From Treponema pectinovorum (GTDB taxonomy: Bacteria; Spirochaetota; Spirochaetia; Treponematales; Treponemataceae): 64,000 bases of DNA. The DNA lies in the NCBI RefSeq assembly GCF_900497595.1, contig NZ_UFQO01000003.1, forward strand, positions 187,532 through 251,531. The letters run 5' to 3'. Every line of letters begins with the position of its first letter. Position 1 is the first letter of the stretch. A program made the translations under genes and the position numbers. This document shows positions 1 to 9,278 of the stretch, piece by piece. The notes beneath the pieces were generated by a model, which saw only the letters and a program-made list of their open reading frames with translations, did no database searches and was not told the DNA's origin.

Positions 1-1903
1 CTTGCCTTACCAAAACTGCATTAAGTTCTTCTTCTTTTTCCTTTGCCTCATCTACAAACTGTGAAACCTTATCAAAAGAAGTCTTTATGTTCTCGCTTGC
101 TACAGAAATTTCATCGATTATCTTTAATGTTTCGTTTATTACGTCTGTAATCTGCTTTCCCTGAACAGAACTTTCTTCCGAAAGTTTCCTGATTTCCCCT
201 GCAACAACAGCAAAGCCTTTTCCAGATTCCCCAGCGTGTGCCGCTTCTATCGCAGCATTCATCGCAAGCAAGTTTGTCTGACTTGCTATATTTTGAATCA
301 CCTTTGCAGCTTCTATAAGAGAACTTGATTTTTCTGCAATCTTAGAAACTATTCCGCTAGCAGTAATCGCTCCTTCTTTTCCGCTTACGGTTGCCTGATG
401 AATCGTATCCATGAGCGTTCGCGTTTCTGCGAATATTTCCTTTGTAGAATCTACCTCTTTGTACATTTCAGAAACTGCAACTGCAGAAGATTCTATGCTT
501 TCCGTCTGGATTTTTATCCTGTCGTTTAGGCTGTTTATCGTGTGGATTATTTCTTCCATCGTAGAAGTTGTTTCTGTTACGCTCGCCGACTGGTCAATCG
601 CCTGTTTTTTTATGTCTTCTATGTTTGAGCTTATTTGGTTTATAGAAGAGGCTGTTTCTGCCATGTTGGAAGCGAGGTCTTGTCCAACCTGATTCATTTC
701 GCCAGTTTGGAACGAAATTGTTTTTAATGCCATAGCGATTTTAGAAATCGTTTCGTTAAAATATTTAGAAAGCAAGAAAAACTCGTCGTTGCCTTTTAGG
801 CTGAGCCGACCGGTATAATCAGCATTTGTCGAAACCTGCTGCAAAACTCCAATCAATTTTTTTACTGGAGAAGTTAAGCGAACGGCAAACACAAAAGCCA
901 CAACCAGGAATATCGCAAGCAAGACCAGTCCGATTATCATTATAGAACGCAAGAACTTGTAATAATCTTCGTAAACTTCGCTTCGTTCAAAGAGAGCAAT
1001 CAATTTCCAGCCCATTTGCTGTATCGTATAAACTTGCGCAAACCATTTTTGCTTTTCAATGCTTATAACTTTAAAGCCAGAATCGATTTTCGCAAGTTCA
1101 ACAAAATCCGCAATCCCAACTTCGTTCATCTTCTTAAAGATGAAATTTTCGTTTGTAGGATCTGCAAGAATTGTTCCATCGCTTTGAATGAGCATTAAAT
1201 GACCAGTGCGTCCAACTCTAAATTTGGAGATAATGTCTGTAAGTCTTTTTAGAGAAATGTCTATGCTTATGTTTCCAATATATTTCCCTTGTGGCGAAAC
1301 TACATTTCTCGAAAGCGCAATCGTATTTTCTCCAACAGTAGAAAGGTAAGCATTTGTCATAATTTCCTTTCCTCTGTTGTTATTTGCCATTATGTACCAA
1401 TCTCTTTTTCTAGGATCAAAACCAGCAGGCAGTTCACCGTCAAAGTTTGTTGTAAAGTCGCCTTGTGTAGTTCCCATGTAAACTTCTACATAATCTGGAA
1501 ACGAAGCTGTAACTTCTTTAAAAAGATTTCTGAGCCTTATTTCTTGTTGAGTTTTTAGCGTGCTTGAAACTTTTGTTTTTTGAGTTGTGTTTATATATGA
1601 ATTTAAATTTCCGTATGCTTCTTTGCAATATTCGTGTTCAGAAAGCATGTTCAATACATTTGAAGCAGTATCAAAAAATAGTTCAATATTTCTATCGAAC
1701 AATTTCATATCCCGCAAACTTGATTCTCTAAAATTATTTACATTTGCTTTTTTTGTTTGATATCCAATAATAAAAGATACCAAATTCACCAAACTAAAGA
1801 TTATGACTGTAAATATGATTAGAAGTTTTTTTCTTAACGAAAAAATTTTCTCTTTTTTTGCTTTAAGTTTTTTTTCATTGGGGAGACTTTTGATACCTTT
1901 CAT
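1..1903 (-). CDS. methyl-accepting chemotaxis protein, 3' end cut by window edge
   Basis: Membrane chemoreceptor that would signal through CheA/CheW to the flagellar motor. Translating from the ATG at 1903 gives a basic N-terminus, a first membrane segment at about residues 26-45, a periplasmic dCache-like sensor with FDPRKRDWY followed by [10 protein letters not shown], a second membrane segment near residue 320, a HAMP region (RLTSPVKKL) and the start of the coiled-coil signalling domain. The frame stays open to base 1, so at least 634 residues are encoded and the C-terminus lies outside. AGGAG precedes the start (TTTAGGAGTGTAGTTATG). The sensor differs clearly from the two chemoreceptors at 36-41 kb, so it is not a recent copy of them. 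The ligand is unknown. Confidence 0.93.
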   Translation of the reverse strand, partial: MKGIKSLPNEKKLKAKKEKIFSLRKKLLIIFTVIIFSLVNLVSFIIGYQTKKANVNNFRESSLRDMKLFDRNIELFFDTASNVLNMLSEHEYCKEAYGNLNSYINTTQKTKVSSTLKTQQEIRLRNLFKEVTASFPDYVEVYMGTTQGDFTTNFDGELPAGFDPRKRDWYIMANNNRGKEIMTNAYLSTVGENTIALSRNVVSPQGKYIGNISIDISLKRLTDIISKFRVGRTGHLMLIQSDGTILADPTNENFIFKKMNEVGIADFVELAKIDSGFKVISIEKQKWFAQVYTIQQMGWKLIALFERSEVYEDYYKFLRSIMIIGLVLLAIFLVVAFVFAVRLTSPVKKLIGVLQQVSTNADYTGRLSLKGNDEFFLLSKYFNETISKIAMALKTISFQTGEMNQVGQDLASNMAETASSINQISSNIEDIKKQAIDQSASVTETTSTMEEIIHTINSLNDRIKIQTESIESSAVAVSEMYKEVDSTKEIFAETRTLMDTIHQATVSGKEGAITASGIVSKIAEKSSSLIEAAKVIQNIASQTNLLAMNAAIEAAHAGESGKGFAVVAGEIRKLSEESSVQGKQITDVINETLKIIDEISVASENIKTSFDKVSQFVDEAKEKEEELNAVLVRQ

Positions 1904-1995
1904 AACTACACTCCTAAACAAATGGTATCACGAAAACTCCATTTTGTAAGGATTAGTCACTAAATATTAAAGTTTTCTTAAATTAAAGCGCAATC

Positions 1996-2081
1996 CTCGA
2001 CTCGACCAGCTGTGCGTGGTTCCGCTTGCGCTCCATTGCCGGCAAGCCGTCAACGCTGCGCGCCACTACCATCTGGGCTAA
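1996..2081 (-). repeat. mosaic intergenic repeat, copy R1 (core-hairpin type)
   Basis: Reverse-orientation copy of the block seen at 22.35 and 23.5 kb: TAGCCCAGATGG, GTGGCGCGCAGCGTTG, a hairpin, AATGGAGCGCAAGCGGAACC and ACGCACAGCTGGTCGAG when read on the minus strand. The core hairpin (2036-2053) has arms CGGC/GCCG, where other copies have different but still complementary bases. It fills the gap between the divergent chemoreceptor and NfeD genes. No promoter is obvious inside it. Confidence 0.8.
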
Positions 2082-2174
2082 GTTTTTTTTGTTTCAATCT
2101 TTAGTTTGTTTTCTCGCTTTTTCATGCTTTATTTATTTGTTTGTAAAATTTAACTTTGGTATTATTATGTACAC

Positions 2175-2630
2175 ATGATTGATTTTTTTATGAACAATTT
2201 GCCGTGGTTTTGGGTTTGCTTACTTGTTCTGTGCCTTATTGTAGAAGCATTTACATTCAGTTTAACAACAATATGGGCTTCTATGGCATGTTTGCCTCTC
2301 GTTTTTATAGCAAAAACTTCCATGCAATTTAAGTGGCAGCTTTTCATCTTTATATTGATTACAGTTTTTATGCTTATTTTTACTCGTCCGTTTGCAGTAA
2401 AAAAATTAAAGGTTGGCTCAAACAAAACAAATGTGGACAATCTTGCAGGCGAAGAAGTTGTTATCGTAAAAGCAATAAGCCCTTTTCAAAAAGGCGAGGT
2501 AAAGACAAAAAATGGTGTTATATGGAGTGCAATTTCAAAAGACGGAAAAGCACTTGCTAAAGGAGAAGTTGCTAAAATTTCATCCGTGCAAGGCAATACG
2601 CTCGTTGTTGAATCAAATTATAATAGTTGA
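2175..2630 (+). CDS. NfeD-like membrane protein
   Basis: 151-residue short NfeD protein. Residues 10-75 are hydrophobic membrane segments (FWVCLLVLCLIVEAF and QLFIFILITVFMLIF). From about residue 85 a small OB-fold-like domain follows, with the typical NfeD pattern LAGEEVVIVKAI...GEVKTKNGVIWSA...AKGEVAKISSVQGNTLVVE. Short NfeD proteins without the protease domain are usually encoded next to an SPFH/stomatin protein, as here, and are thought to act with it in membrane microdomains. Only about 100 bases separate it from the SPFH gene, so co-transcription is likely. Confidence 0.85.
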   Translation: MIDFFMNNLPWFWVCLLVLCLIVEAFTFSLTTIWASMACLPLVFIAKTSMQFKWQLFIFILITVFMLIFTRPFAVKKLKVGSNKTNVDNLAGEEVVIVKAISPFQKGEVKTKNGVIWSAISKDGKALAKGEVAKISSVQGNTLVVESNYNS

Positions 2631-2732
2631 GTTTTATTGTTAGGTTTTTATAAGTTTTGCGTTGCAAAATTTTATAGTATGCTGTCTTCGCTTTTGTGCG
2701 AGCGGTTAAATAAAAATAATTTGGAGTCCTGT

Positions 2733-3632
2733 ATGATTTCACAAACTGTTTACATCCTTATTGCTCTTCTGGTTATATTTGCTTTACTACTCATCGCAAA
2801 TATAAGAATTGTGCCTCAGTCTTATGCTTTTGTTATAGAAAGACTCGGTGGTTACAATGCCACGTGGAAAGTTGGCTTGCATGTAAAATTGCCTTTTATA
2901 GACCGAATTTCAAACAAGATGTCGTTAAAAGAAAAGGTTTTCGATTTTCCTCCGCAGCCGGTAATCACAAAAGACAATGTTACTATGATGATAGACACGG
3001 TTGTTTACTTTCAGATTACAGATCCAAAGCTTTACACATACGGTGTTGAAAAACCGATAAATGCGCTTGAAAATTTAAGTGCTACAACGCTGCGCAATAT
3101 AATTGGCGAACTTGAATTGGATGAATCTCTGACGAGTCGTGATGTTATAAATACAAAGATGCGCTCAATTCTTGATGAAGCGACAGACCCGTGGGGCATA
3201 AAAGTAAATCGTGTAGAAGTAAAAAATATTGAACCACCGCAGGCAATCCGCGAAGCAATGGAAAAACAGATGAAGGCAGAACGTGAGAGACGTGAGCAGA
3301 TACTCATAGCAGAAGGTCATAAACAAAGTTCAATATTGGAAGCAGAAGGCAAAAAACAATCCCTTATACTGGAAGCAGAAGCGACAAAAGAAGCTGCAAT
3401 CCAAAGGGCAAAAGGCGAAGCAGAAGCAATTTTAGAGATTCAAAGCGCAAAAGCACGCGGACTAAAAATGTTGCAGGAGGCAGGAATAGGCGAAAGCGTG
3501 TTAAAGCTAAGGAGTCTGGAAGCGCTAGAAGTTGTGAGCAACGGCCAGTCAACAAAGATAATAGTTCCCTCGGATATACAGAATATGGCAGGATTTGTAA
3601 CTTCCGCCGTAGAAGTAGCAAAAGGAAAATAA
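2733..3632 (+). CDS. SPFH/stomatin-like membrane protein (paraslipin type)
   Basis: 299-residue SPFH (band 7) protein. One N-terminal membrane segment (YILIALLVIFALLLIANI) is followed by the SPFH domain (RIVPQSYAFVIERLGGY; LKEKVFDFPPQPVITKDNV; ALENLSATTLRNIIGELELDE) and a long charged Glu/Ala/Lys coiled coil (REQILIAEGHKQSSILEAEG). Such proteins oligomerise at the inner membrane and pair with NfeD. The ATG at 2733 was chosen because GGAG stands seven bases upstream; the frame could open at a TTG at 2637, but that extension has no site and would put a hydrophilic tail before the membrane anchor. Confidence 0.92.
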   Translation: MISQTVYILIALLVIFALLLIANIRIVPQSYAFVIERLGGYNATWKVGLHVKLPFIDRISNKMSLKEKVFDFPPQPVITKDNVTMMIDTVVYFQITDPKLYTYGVEKPINALENLSATTLRNIIGELELDESLTSRDVINTKMRSILDEATDPWGIKVNRVEVKNIEPPQAIREAMEKQMKAERERREQILIAEGHKQSSILEAEGKKQSLILEAEATKEAAIQRAKGEAEAILEIQSAKARGLKMLQEAGIGESVLKLRSLEALEVVSNGQSTKIIVPSDIQNMAGFVTSAVEVAKGK

Positions 3633-3672
3633 AAATACCGCTTGCCGACTTGAAAGAGCGTTATCTAAAGAG

Positions 3673-3718
3673 TTGTTCCAGGGTGTATGTAATTTTATAT
3701 CCTGGAACAATTTTTTTT
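3673..3718 (+). terminator. intrinsic terminator after the NfeD/SPFH genes
   Basis: Ten-base perfect stem TTGTTCCAGG / CCTGGAACAA with an 18-base loop, followed directly by eight T. It lies about 40 bases after the SPFH stop codon on the same strand and is a textbook rho-independent terminator. Confidence 0.9.
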
Positions 3719-3958
3719 GAAGTGATGATGACGATGATGATTGTGAAGCATTTTAAATTATTTTATGTGTAATTGCATTTTACCTTAAAATTTGATTTAT
3801 CGTTTTATACCACTCTAGTGGTATGTGAACATAACATTGGTTAAAAATCGCAAACGGGCTTGGCTAGTGATTCGTCTTTGATTCGCCAGTCGCGAAGCGA
3901 TGTTTTAATAATTTCCTTACAGAAAACGACCTCAGGTTGTAAAACTGTGTTAGGATTA

Positions 3959-4231
3959 TTATTTATATGCATCTTTTCTTGCTTCAATATCAATGATAAA
4001 TACAATGACTGTATCTTCTGATATTTTATAGAATAAACGATAATCCCCTATTCTAAAGCGATACAGGTCTTTGTAATTACCTTTGAGTTTTTTAATGTTT
4101 GAGCCAAAATATGGATTTTCGCGCAAAATCGGATATACGTATTCTGTTATCTTTTTGTATAACGATTTGTATTTTGAAGATTTTATCTTTTTCTCAAATG
4201 TTTCGGTTTCTGCTATGCGATACTTAGTCAA
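3959..4231 (-). CDS. RelE/YafQ-family toxin of a type II toxin-antitoxin system
   Basis: 90-residue protein of the RelE/ParE fold, probably a ribosome-dependent mRNA interferase. Typical sequence marks are FEKKIKSSKYKSLYKKI at the N-terminus, NIKKLKGNYKDLYRFRIGDYRLFYKI in the middle (the conserved L.G...YR.R.GDYR.. pattern) and a closing hydrophobic strand VIVFIIDIEARKDAYK. The start overlaps the end of the antitoxin gene by eight bases, as is usual for such modules. The exact RelE subfamily, and so whether the target is the ribosome or gyrase, cannot be settled by eye. Confidence 0.88.
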   Translation of the reverse strand: MTKYRIAETETFEKKIKSSKYKSLYKKITEYVYPILRENPYFGSNIKKLKGNYKDLYRFRIGDYRLFYKISEDTVIVFIIDIEARKDAYK

Positions 4232-4457
4232 TTATGCGATACCTTCCTGCTGAAATATCAGACAAACCTTTTTTAATATCTTCATCACACTTGAGTATTT
4301 CATTCATTTCGATATCATCGACAATTGCTTCATTCATAGTGTAGTTAAGCGTCGCGTATTCCAGATAATTTGAGATTGTTCTTTTCTGCCCATCGGCAGC
4401 CAGTTTGAAAATGTCATATGTACTGTCATCAATACGAACGGTAATTGTCCTTGCCAT
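4224..4457 (-). CDS. ribbon-helix-helix antitoxin
   Basis: 77-residue partner of the RelE-type toxin. The N-terminal MARTITVRIDDSTYDIF is a ribbon strand and first helix like those of CopG/RelB antitoxins, followed by RTISNYLEYATLNY as the second helix; the rest is an acidic toxin-binding tail. Start chosen at the ATG at 4457 because CAGGGGTG precedes it; a TTG 18 bases further upstream would run through that ribosome-binding site. It is the promoter-proximal gene of the pair and probably represses its own promoter. Confidence 0.85.
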   Translation of the reverse strand: MARTITVRIDDSTYDIFKLAADGQKRTISNYLEYATLNYTMNEAIVDDIEMNEILKCDEDIKKGLSDISAGRYRIID

Positions 4458-4520
4458 TTCACACCCCTGCTTCAAATGTATTCATTTATATTCAAAACGT
4501 CAATTATTTGTTTCTGAGGC

Positions 4521-4952
4521 TTAATAATTTTGCTTTCTTAACTCTTCCAGTATTTCTTTTCCCGAAAGAGTGCTTATTAAAATTGTATACCCCTTTTTTG
4601 TCGGAATATATAAAACATTCTCTTTGTCGGTCACATATAACTTATATTTTTCCCCATCGCTTTTAAACCATCCAACTAATAAACCGGGCAAGCCTATTCC
4701 ATTTGTTCTCATATCCATTTTTATTTGTTCTTCATTCATATTAATTAGTCTTACGTTATCCACATCAATTTCAGCTAATTCAAGAGACGTATTATAAACC
4801 AATCCTTTAATCATAAAATGTTTATCCTTGATTTCTATCTTATAAAATCGGGCGGAAATAAGCACAATAGAAATAAATACAAAAAAAGTTAATATGGCAA
4901 AAATTATTATCATATTGGAAATATTAGTCGGTTGCGTCATTGAAAATTTCAT
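4521..4952 (-). CDS. membrane-anchored bacterial PH-domain-like protein
   Basis: 143 residues. A membrane segment (MIIIFAILTFFVFISIVLISA, residues about 14-34) is followed by a soluble domain of strands with the pattern YKIEIKDKHFMIKG...GLPGLLVGWFKSDG...YKLYVTDKENVLYIPTKKGYTILIST. That pattern (NG.G.PG...G.F...Y.LY.T....VL.I.T..G..IL.S) fits the small bacterial PH-domain families found on membrane anchors. No partner is encoded nearby. The role is unknown and the family assignment is by pattern only. Confidence 0.6.
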   Translation of the reverse strand: MKFSMTQPTNISNMIIIFAILTFFVFISIVLISARFYKIEIKDKHFMIKGLVYNTSLELAEIDVDNVRLINMNEEQIKMDMRTNGIGLPGLLVGWFKSDGEKYKLYVTDKENVLYIPTKKGYTILISTLSGKEILEELRKQNY

Positions 4953-5243
4953 ATATCGTTATCCTATTTGGTGCTGAAGTCATCGTCCTATTTTTGTCTT
5001 AACCTGAATTTCCGCAAAAGGAATTTCAGTTTGAAGCAGGTGTTAGGTAATTTTTTTATAGATGAAATCAATAATAATCTCAGAACTTAATATCTTAATT
5101 GTTTGATTACTATCATAATACCGGGACGCTGCGGGGTGTCCCCGCTGGAAGGGGTAGCGTACAAGACCGCAGGAGCAAGGCGACGAGGACTTGGGAGCGA
5201 GGGGAAAGCTTTCCCCTCCTTTATTTTTATTTGAACAAAAAAA
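4953..5243. other. gene-free stretch with repeat copy R2
   Basis: Between the PH-domain-like gene and the cstA terminator, both on the minus strand. Positions 5121-5220 hold repeat copy R2 (listed separately). The part from 4953 to 5120 is AT-rich, with no reading frame of note and no tRNA-like fold that I can see; promoters for the 4521-4952 gene should lie at its left end. Confidence 0.6.
5121..5220 (+). repeat. mosaic intergenic repeat, copy R2
   Basis: Contains the hairpin GCGGGGTGTCCCCGC, then GACCGCAGGAGCAAGG and CGACGAGGACTTGGGAGCG, the same blocks found in copies at 16.6, 20.2, 24.6 and 29.4 kb, and ends in the palindrome GGGGAAAGCTTTCCCC. The conserved blocks are far more GC-rich than the flanks. 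Confidence 0.75.
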
Positions 5244-5278
5244 TCAGCCTGTAAAAAATTAAATTTCTTACAGGCTGA
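5244..5278 (-). terminator. intrinsic terminator of cstA
   Basis: Eleven-base perfect stem TCAGCCTGTAA / TTACAGGCTGA. On the minus strand it is followed by a run of T (complement of GAACAAAAAAA), and it lies just beyond the cstA stop codon at 5308. Confidence 0.85.
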
Positions 5279-5307
5279 CTGGCTAACCTTTAGTAAAAAC
5301 TAAGCAA

Positions 5308-6840
5308 TTAGTGCAGTTTTCTTGTGATGATTACCTGCTTTTGTTTTTCGAGGCTCTTTTCTGGATGCAAGTATGCGGTGAATATGAATATTGCCAAGAA
5401 TACAAGTGCAATTACGATTCCTACTGCGTAAGAAATTGTAAGTCCAACAGGGCCTTTTGCACCTAAGTTAATACATTCTGGTGCGTACATAAGGTATGTC
5501 ATACTTACGGCAGACATAAATGTTGCTGGAATTGCAGCGAGCCAACAGCGATTTGGATTTGTTCCATAGTTTGTTGCAAGATAAACTGCTCCTGCCCAAA
5601 GAACTATCATTGCGATTGTCTGGTTTGACCAAGAGAAGTATCGCCAGATTACGCCGTAGTTTATAAATGAAATTCCGTATCCAATTAACAATAGTGGTGT
5701 TGCAATTGAAAGGCGAACTTTGAGTTTTGTTTCATCCAATTTGAACCAGTCAAAAAGAGTCATTCTCGCACTGCGGAATGCTGTATCTCCAGATGTGATT
5801 GGACATACGATTACGCCTAAGAGTGCTATAGGTCCACCAATTTTGCCTAACAAAGCTACGCACATTGCATAAACAGATTTTGAGTTTCCTCCGCCTATTG
5901 CTTTTAATGCAGCAAGTCCAGTTCCAGAGCCGTCTTTGTTCCAGAAGAATGTTACAGCAGCAGCAGCCCAAATCAAAGCGATTATACCTTCTGCAACCAT
6001 TGCGCCGTAGAATATCTTACGACCTTCGCGTTCGCTCTTTATACAGCGAGAAACTATTGGCGACTGTGTAGCATGGAAGCCAGAAATTGCACCGCAGGCA
6101 ACTGTTATGAACATGAGTGGCCATATTGGTCTTACACCAGTGATTGCGCCTGTTACATTGTCTACAGTTCCTGGATAGAGATTTTTAAGGGTGAGTTCCA
6201 TCATTGGACGTTCGCCAGAATGGATTAAAGTTCCAATTCCAATTCCCAAAGCCATTAAAATCAGGAGAAGTCCAAATATTGGATAGATTTTTCCGATGAT
6301 TTTGTCGATTGGAAGCAAAGTAGCAAGGAAGTAATAGATTAGGATTATAACTGTCCAAACTTTTACATCGAGGTATTCTGGAGTTAGGAGTGCAAGAAGT
6401 CCTGCAGGTCCTACCATAAATACAACGCCAACCATTACCAAGAGAACTACAGAGAAGACTCTCATTACATTGTGCATGCCTTTTCCGAGATATTTACCTG
6501 TAACTTCTGAGATACTCGCACCGTCGTTGCGTTCAGAAAGCATTCCTGATAAAAAGTCATGAACTGCACCAGCAAAAAGAGTTCCGCCTACAATCCAAAT
6601 GTAAACACTAGGTCCCCACATTGCTCCAGAAATTGCACCAAAGATAGGTCCAAGACCTGCGATGTTTAGCAACTGGATTAGGAACGCTTTTGGCGTTGAA
6701 ATCGGAACGTAGTCTATGCCATCTGGATTTGCGATGGCAGGCGTCGCAGCGTCGCTAGGTTTAAAAATCTTTTCTACAATTTTGCCGTAGACAAAGTAAC
6801 CAACAATTAAGATGACCAATGCAGCAAAGAAAGTTATCAT
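5308..6840 (-). CDS. cstA: CstA-family carbon starvation/peptide or pyruvate transporter
   Basis: 510-residue polytopic membrane protein of the CstA family, known as peptide or pyruvate transporters. It has many membrane segments, the N-terminal GYFVYGKIVEKIF..., DGIDYVPISTPKAFLIQLLNIAGLGPIFGAI, GTLFAGAVHDFLSGMLSER and SGFHATQSPIVSRCIKSE, which are the family's conserved stretches. It matches the shorter form of the family (the E. coli proteins have about 700 residues). The ATG at 6840 follows AAGGGGG; a TTG/ATG extension of 17 codons upstream has no such site. It is a single gene with its own terminator. Confidence 0.92.
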   Translation of the reverse strand: MITFFAALVILIVGYFVYGKIVEKIFKPSDAATPAIANPDGIDYVPISTPKAFLIQLLNIAGLGPIFGAISGAMWGPSVYIWIVGGTLFAGAVHDFLSGMLSERNDGASISEVTGKYLGKGMHNVMRVFSVVLLVMVGVVFMVGPAGLLALLTPEYLDVKVWTVIILIYYFLATLLPIDKIIGKIYPIFGLLLILMALGIGIGTLIHSGERPMMELTLKNLYPGTVDNVTGAITGVRPIWPLMFITVACGAISGFHATQSPIVSRCIKSEREGRKIFYGAMVAEGIIALIWAAAAVTFFWNKDGSGTGLAALKAIGGGNSKSVYAMCVALLGKIGGPIALLGVIVCPITSGDTAFRSARMTLFDWFKLDETKLKVRLSIATPLLLIGYGISFINYGVIWRYFSWSNQTIAMIVLWAGAVYLATNYGTNPNRCWLAAIPATFMSAVSMTYLMYAPECINLGAKGPVGLTISYAVGIVIALVFLAIFIFTAYLHPEKSLEKQKQVIITRKLH

Positions 6841-7196
6841 AAGTACCCCCTTTTTAAAACTTTCGTGCAAATATATGTTTTTTACAAACATCCATTTTTT
6901 TTTGACATAAGTGCCAAAATTTCTTAATTCACTTACTTAGTCTAAGGCTGAATTTAAACTTTGTAAAATTTTAAGTAACATATTTTACTTTTTTTTTGTT
7001 ACAAATCTGATGTTTTATTCAAAATAAAAAAGTGATAGACTTAGATTGCTTTGCGGTAGCGCTGGAAGCCCCGTAAGTCCGCCGCTTCTTTTGTCTTGCA
7101 TTGCTACGGCGGCGGATGGAGCGATAGCGTAAGGGCGTACATAGCGACGGCACTGTCTTCTGGCTGTGCCGGACCGCCCGTTTTTCTGGAGGTTTT
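6841..7196. other. divergent cstA/galE intergenic region with repeat copy R3
   Basis: Promoters for both divergent genes must lie here. The left part (6841-7050) is very AT-rich with poly-T/poly-A tracts. The right part, 7051-7180, is repeat copy R3, which reaches to within about 17 bases of the galE start, so the galE leader RNA would contain it. Confidence 0.55.
7051..7180 (+). repeat. mosaic intergenic repeat, copy R3
   Basis: GC-rich block with GCTACGGCGGCGGATGGAGCG, ATAGCGTAAGGGCGTACATAGCG and a hairpin GGCAC...GTGCC, ending GGACCGCCCG. It is one of the more divergent members: the order of GATGGAGCG-ATAGCG resembles the core block of other copies, but the GTCGACCGC block is absent. It sits immediately upstream of the galE ribosome-binding site. 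Confidence 0.55.
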
Positions 7197-8165
7197 ATGA
7201 AGGTTTTGGTTATTGGTGGAGCAGGTTATATTGGCTCGCATGTCGTAAAAGAATTGATGAAGGCGGGACATTCAGTTTGCGTTTTTGATAACCTTTCTTC
7301 TGGATTGCGGCAAAATCTTTTTGGAGAAAACGATTTTATCTATGGCAACATTTTGATTGAGCGAGATTTGGATAGCGCATTTGAAAAAGGCTTTGACGCT
7401 TTTATTCACCTTGCGGCTTTTAAAGCTGCTGGAGAATCTATGCTCTGCCCAGAAAAATATTCAATAAACAATTTGAATGGCACTGTAAATATAATTAACA
7501 GCGCGGTAAAACACGGTTGCAAAAATATGGTTTTTTCGTCGAGTGCGGCGGTTTTTGGCGAGCCACAATATCTGCCGATTGACGAAGTGCATCCAAAAAA
7601 TCCAGAAAATTATTATGGTTTTACAAAATTAAAAATCGAAGAACTTATGGATTGGTATTCAAAGTTAAAAGGTCTCAATTATGCAGCCTTGCGATATTTT
7701 AATGCGGCCGGTTACGATGTGGAAGGTTTTCCTTGTGGGCTTGAGCAAAATCCTGCAAACCTTTTGCCAGTTATAATGGAAACAGCCTGTGGAATGAGAA
7801 AGAGCATGAAAGTTTTTGGAAGCGATTATCCAACAAGGGATGGAACTTGCATTAGAGATTATGTTCACGTTAACGATTTGGCTATAGCTCATGTAAAAGC
7901 GTTGGAATATATTGCAAAAAATGGCGAAAATCTTACGGTGAATCTTGGAAGCGAAACTGGAGTTAGCGTAAAAGAGATGCTCGAAGAGGCACGTGCTATA
8001 ACAGGGAAAGAAATTCCTGCAGAGTTTGTTGAACGAAGACCTGGAGATCCTGCAAATCTTGTTGCCTCTTCTAAACTTGCATGGGAAAAATTGGGATGGA
8101 AGCCAAAATATTCCGATGTTCACACATTAATAGAAACTACTTACAAAGCGTACACAAGGCGTTGA
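7197..8165 (+). CDS. galE: UDP-glucose 4-epimerase
   Basis: 322-residue short-chain dehydrogenase of the GalE type, interconverting UDP-glucose and UDP-galactose in the cytoplasm. The NAD-binding motif GGAGYIGSH is at residues 7-15, the SSSAAVFG strand with the catalytic Ser region at 114-121, and the catalytic Tyr140-x3-Lys144 in NYYGFTK. The sugar-binding stretch RYFNAAGYD and RDGTCIRDYVHVNDLA are typical GalE. Length fits the family (320-340). GGAGG stands seven bases before the ATG. It would feed cell-surface sugar synthesis. Confidence 0.95.
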   Translation: MKVLVIGGAGYIGSHVVKELMKAGHSVCVFDNLSSGLRQNLFGENDFIYGNILIERDLDSAFEKGFDAFIHLAAFKAAGESMLCPEKYSINNLNGTVNIINSAVKHGCKNMVFSSSAAVFGEPQYLPIDEVHPKNPENYYGFTKLKIEELMDWYSKLKGLNYAALRYFNAAGYDVEGFPCGLEQNPANLLPVIMETACGMRKSMKVFGSDYPTRDGTCIRDYVHVNDLAIAHVKALEYIAKNGENLTVNLGSETGVSVKEMLEEARAITGKEIPAEFVERRPGDPANLVASSKLAWEKLGWKPKYSDVHTLIETTYKAYTRR

Positions 8166-8336
8166 TAAGCAATTGAACGATTTTTGTGCTGTAAGTAAAA
8201 TGCTATGCAATTATAAAAAGCTGCGAGATTTTTATATTGCACAACGCTTTTCTTCTGCAACAACAATAAACCCGCACAACAATACAATAAAACTAAGCAA
8301 CATAAGTATAGGCTAGATTCTTATAGGGGAGTAAAA

Positions 8337-8672
8337 ATGGATCAAAAGATAATAAGTTCGGCTGCACAGGTTATTATAGCTATAATTCCAATCGTAGGAA
8401 TTTCAATCGGAGGGATAGTAATATTTTTTTCTCTTTTGTGGCATCATTTAGAAGTCAACAAGCAGATTGCGGCAGGTATTTACAATCGAGGAAAATTTGA
8501 CCTGAAGTCTTATTCGCTTTTGATAGGGCTTTTGCTCACTGGGATAGGTTTTATTCTGACTTTGTTTTTTGCACTTACTGGAGGAATTTCACCTTCGTTG
8601 CTTGGAGGCTTAGTTCCATTTGCGATTGGAATTTGTTTGATTATTTTTTACAAGGTTAACGACTGGAATTAG
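8337..8672 (+). CDS. small membrane protein of unknown function, upstream of an ECF sigma factor
   Basis: 111 residues with three hydrophobic stretches (about 10-35, 60-82 and 85-105) and a short charged loop LWHHLEVNKQIAAGIYNRGKFD between the first and second. I do not recognise a named family beyond general resemblance to DUF6249-like small membrane proteins that often sit beside ECF sigma factors. GGGGAG precedes the ATG by a few bases. It ends 30 bases before the sigma factor gene on the same strand, so it is probably the first gene of that operon and could take part in sensing. Confidence 0.65.
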   Translation: MDQKIISSAAQVIIAIIPIVGISIGGIVIFFSLLWHHLEVNKQIAAGIYNRGKFDLKSYSLLIGLLLTGIGFILTLFFALTGGISPSLLGGLVPFAIGICLIIFYKVNDWN

Positions 8673-8702
8673 ACAAAAGGCTTGCAGTTTTAAAATCGCC
8701 TT

Positions 8703-9278
8703 ATGCCAAACAAAACATTGAGCAACATTGAAAAATTACTCATTAATAAGCGCGATGAAATTCTTATAAAAGCAACCTTGCGTGGAGATTCAAAATCGTT
8801 TGAACACCTTATTTCCTATTACAAAAAAAGGATTTGTGCCTTAGGAATGAGTTTTTTTCGCAATCTCGACGATACAGATGATTTTATGCAAGAAGTCTTT
8901 GTCAAAGTCTACATGAATCTTTCGAGTTTCAAATTTACTTCTTCGTTTAGAACTTGGATAACAAAAATTGCATATAATGCTGCGGTCAATTCTATAACTC
9001 GCCGCCAGGAATATGCACCGCTTGCAGACGAAGAATTGATTGTCGCAAAGGATTTAACTCCAGAAGATGAAGAAATTAAAAAAATTACTTTGGAAGTGAT
9101 TCGAGAAGGAATTTCACTATTGCCTGAAAATTTTGGTGCCTGTGTTGAAATGTATTTTTTCCATGGCCTAAAATATTCTGAAATTTCTGAAATAACAGGT
9201 TTTCCTGTGAACACTGTAAAATCGCATATATTCAGGGCAAAAAAATTGCTTGCACAGCGGCTTAAGGGGGTTTTATGA
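8703..9278 (+). CDS. ECF-family RNA polymerase sigma factor
   Basis: 191-residue sigma-70 family factor with only regions 2 and 4. Region 2 is DSKSFEHLISYYKKRICALGMSFFRNLDDTDDFMQEVFVKVYMNL (the DD..D..QEVF.K.. core) followed by FRTWITKIAYN; region 4 is LLPENFGACVEMYFFHGLKYSEISEITGFPVNTVKSHIFRAKKLL, a clear helix-turn-helix. It would direct polymerase to a stress or envelope regulon. Its stop overlaps the start of the next gene by four bases (ATGA), the usual arrangement with a cognate anti-sigma factor. Confidence 0.93.
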   Translation: MPNKTLSNIEKLLINKRDEILIKATLRGDSKSFEHLISYYKKRICALGMSFFRNLDDTDDFMQEVFVKVYMNLSSFKFTSSFRTWITKIAYNAAVNSITRRQEYAPLADEELIVAKDLTPEDEEIKKITLEVIREGISLLPENFGACVEMYFFHGLKYSEISEITGFPVNTVKSHIFRAKKLLAQRLKGVL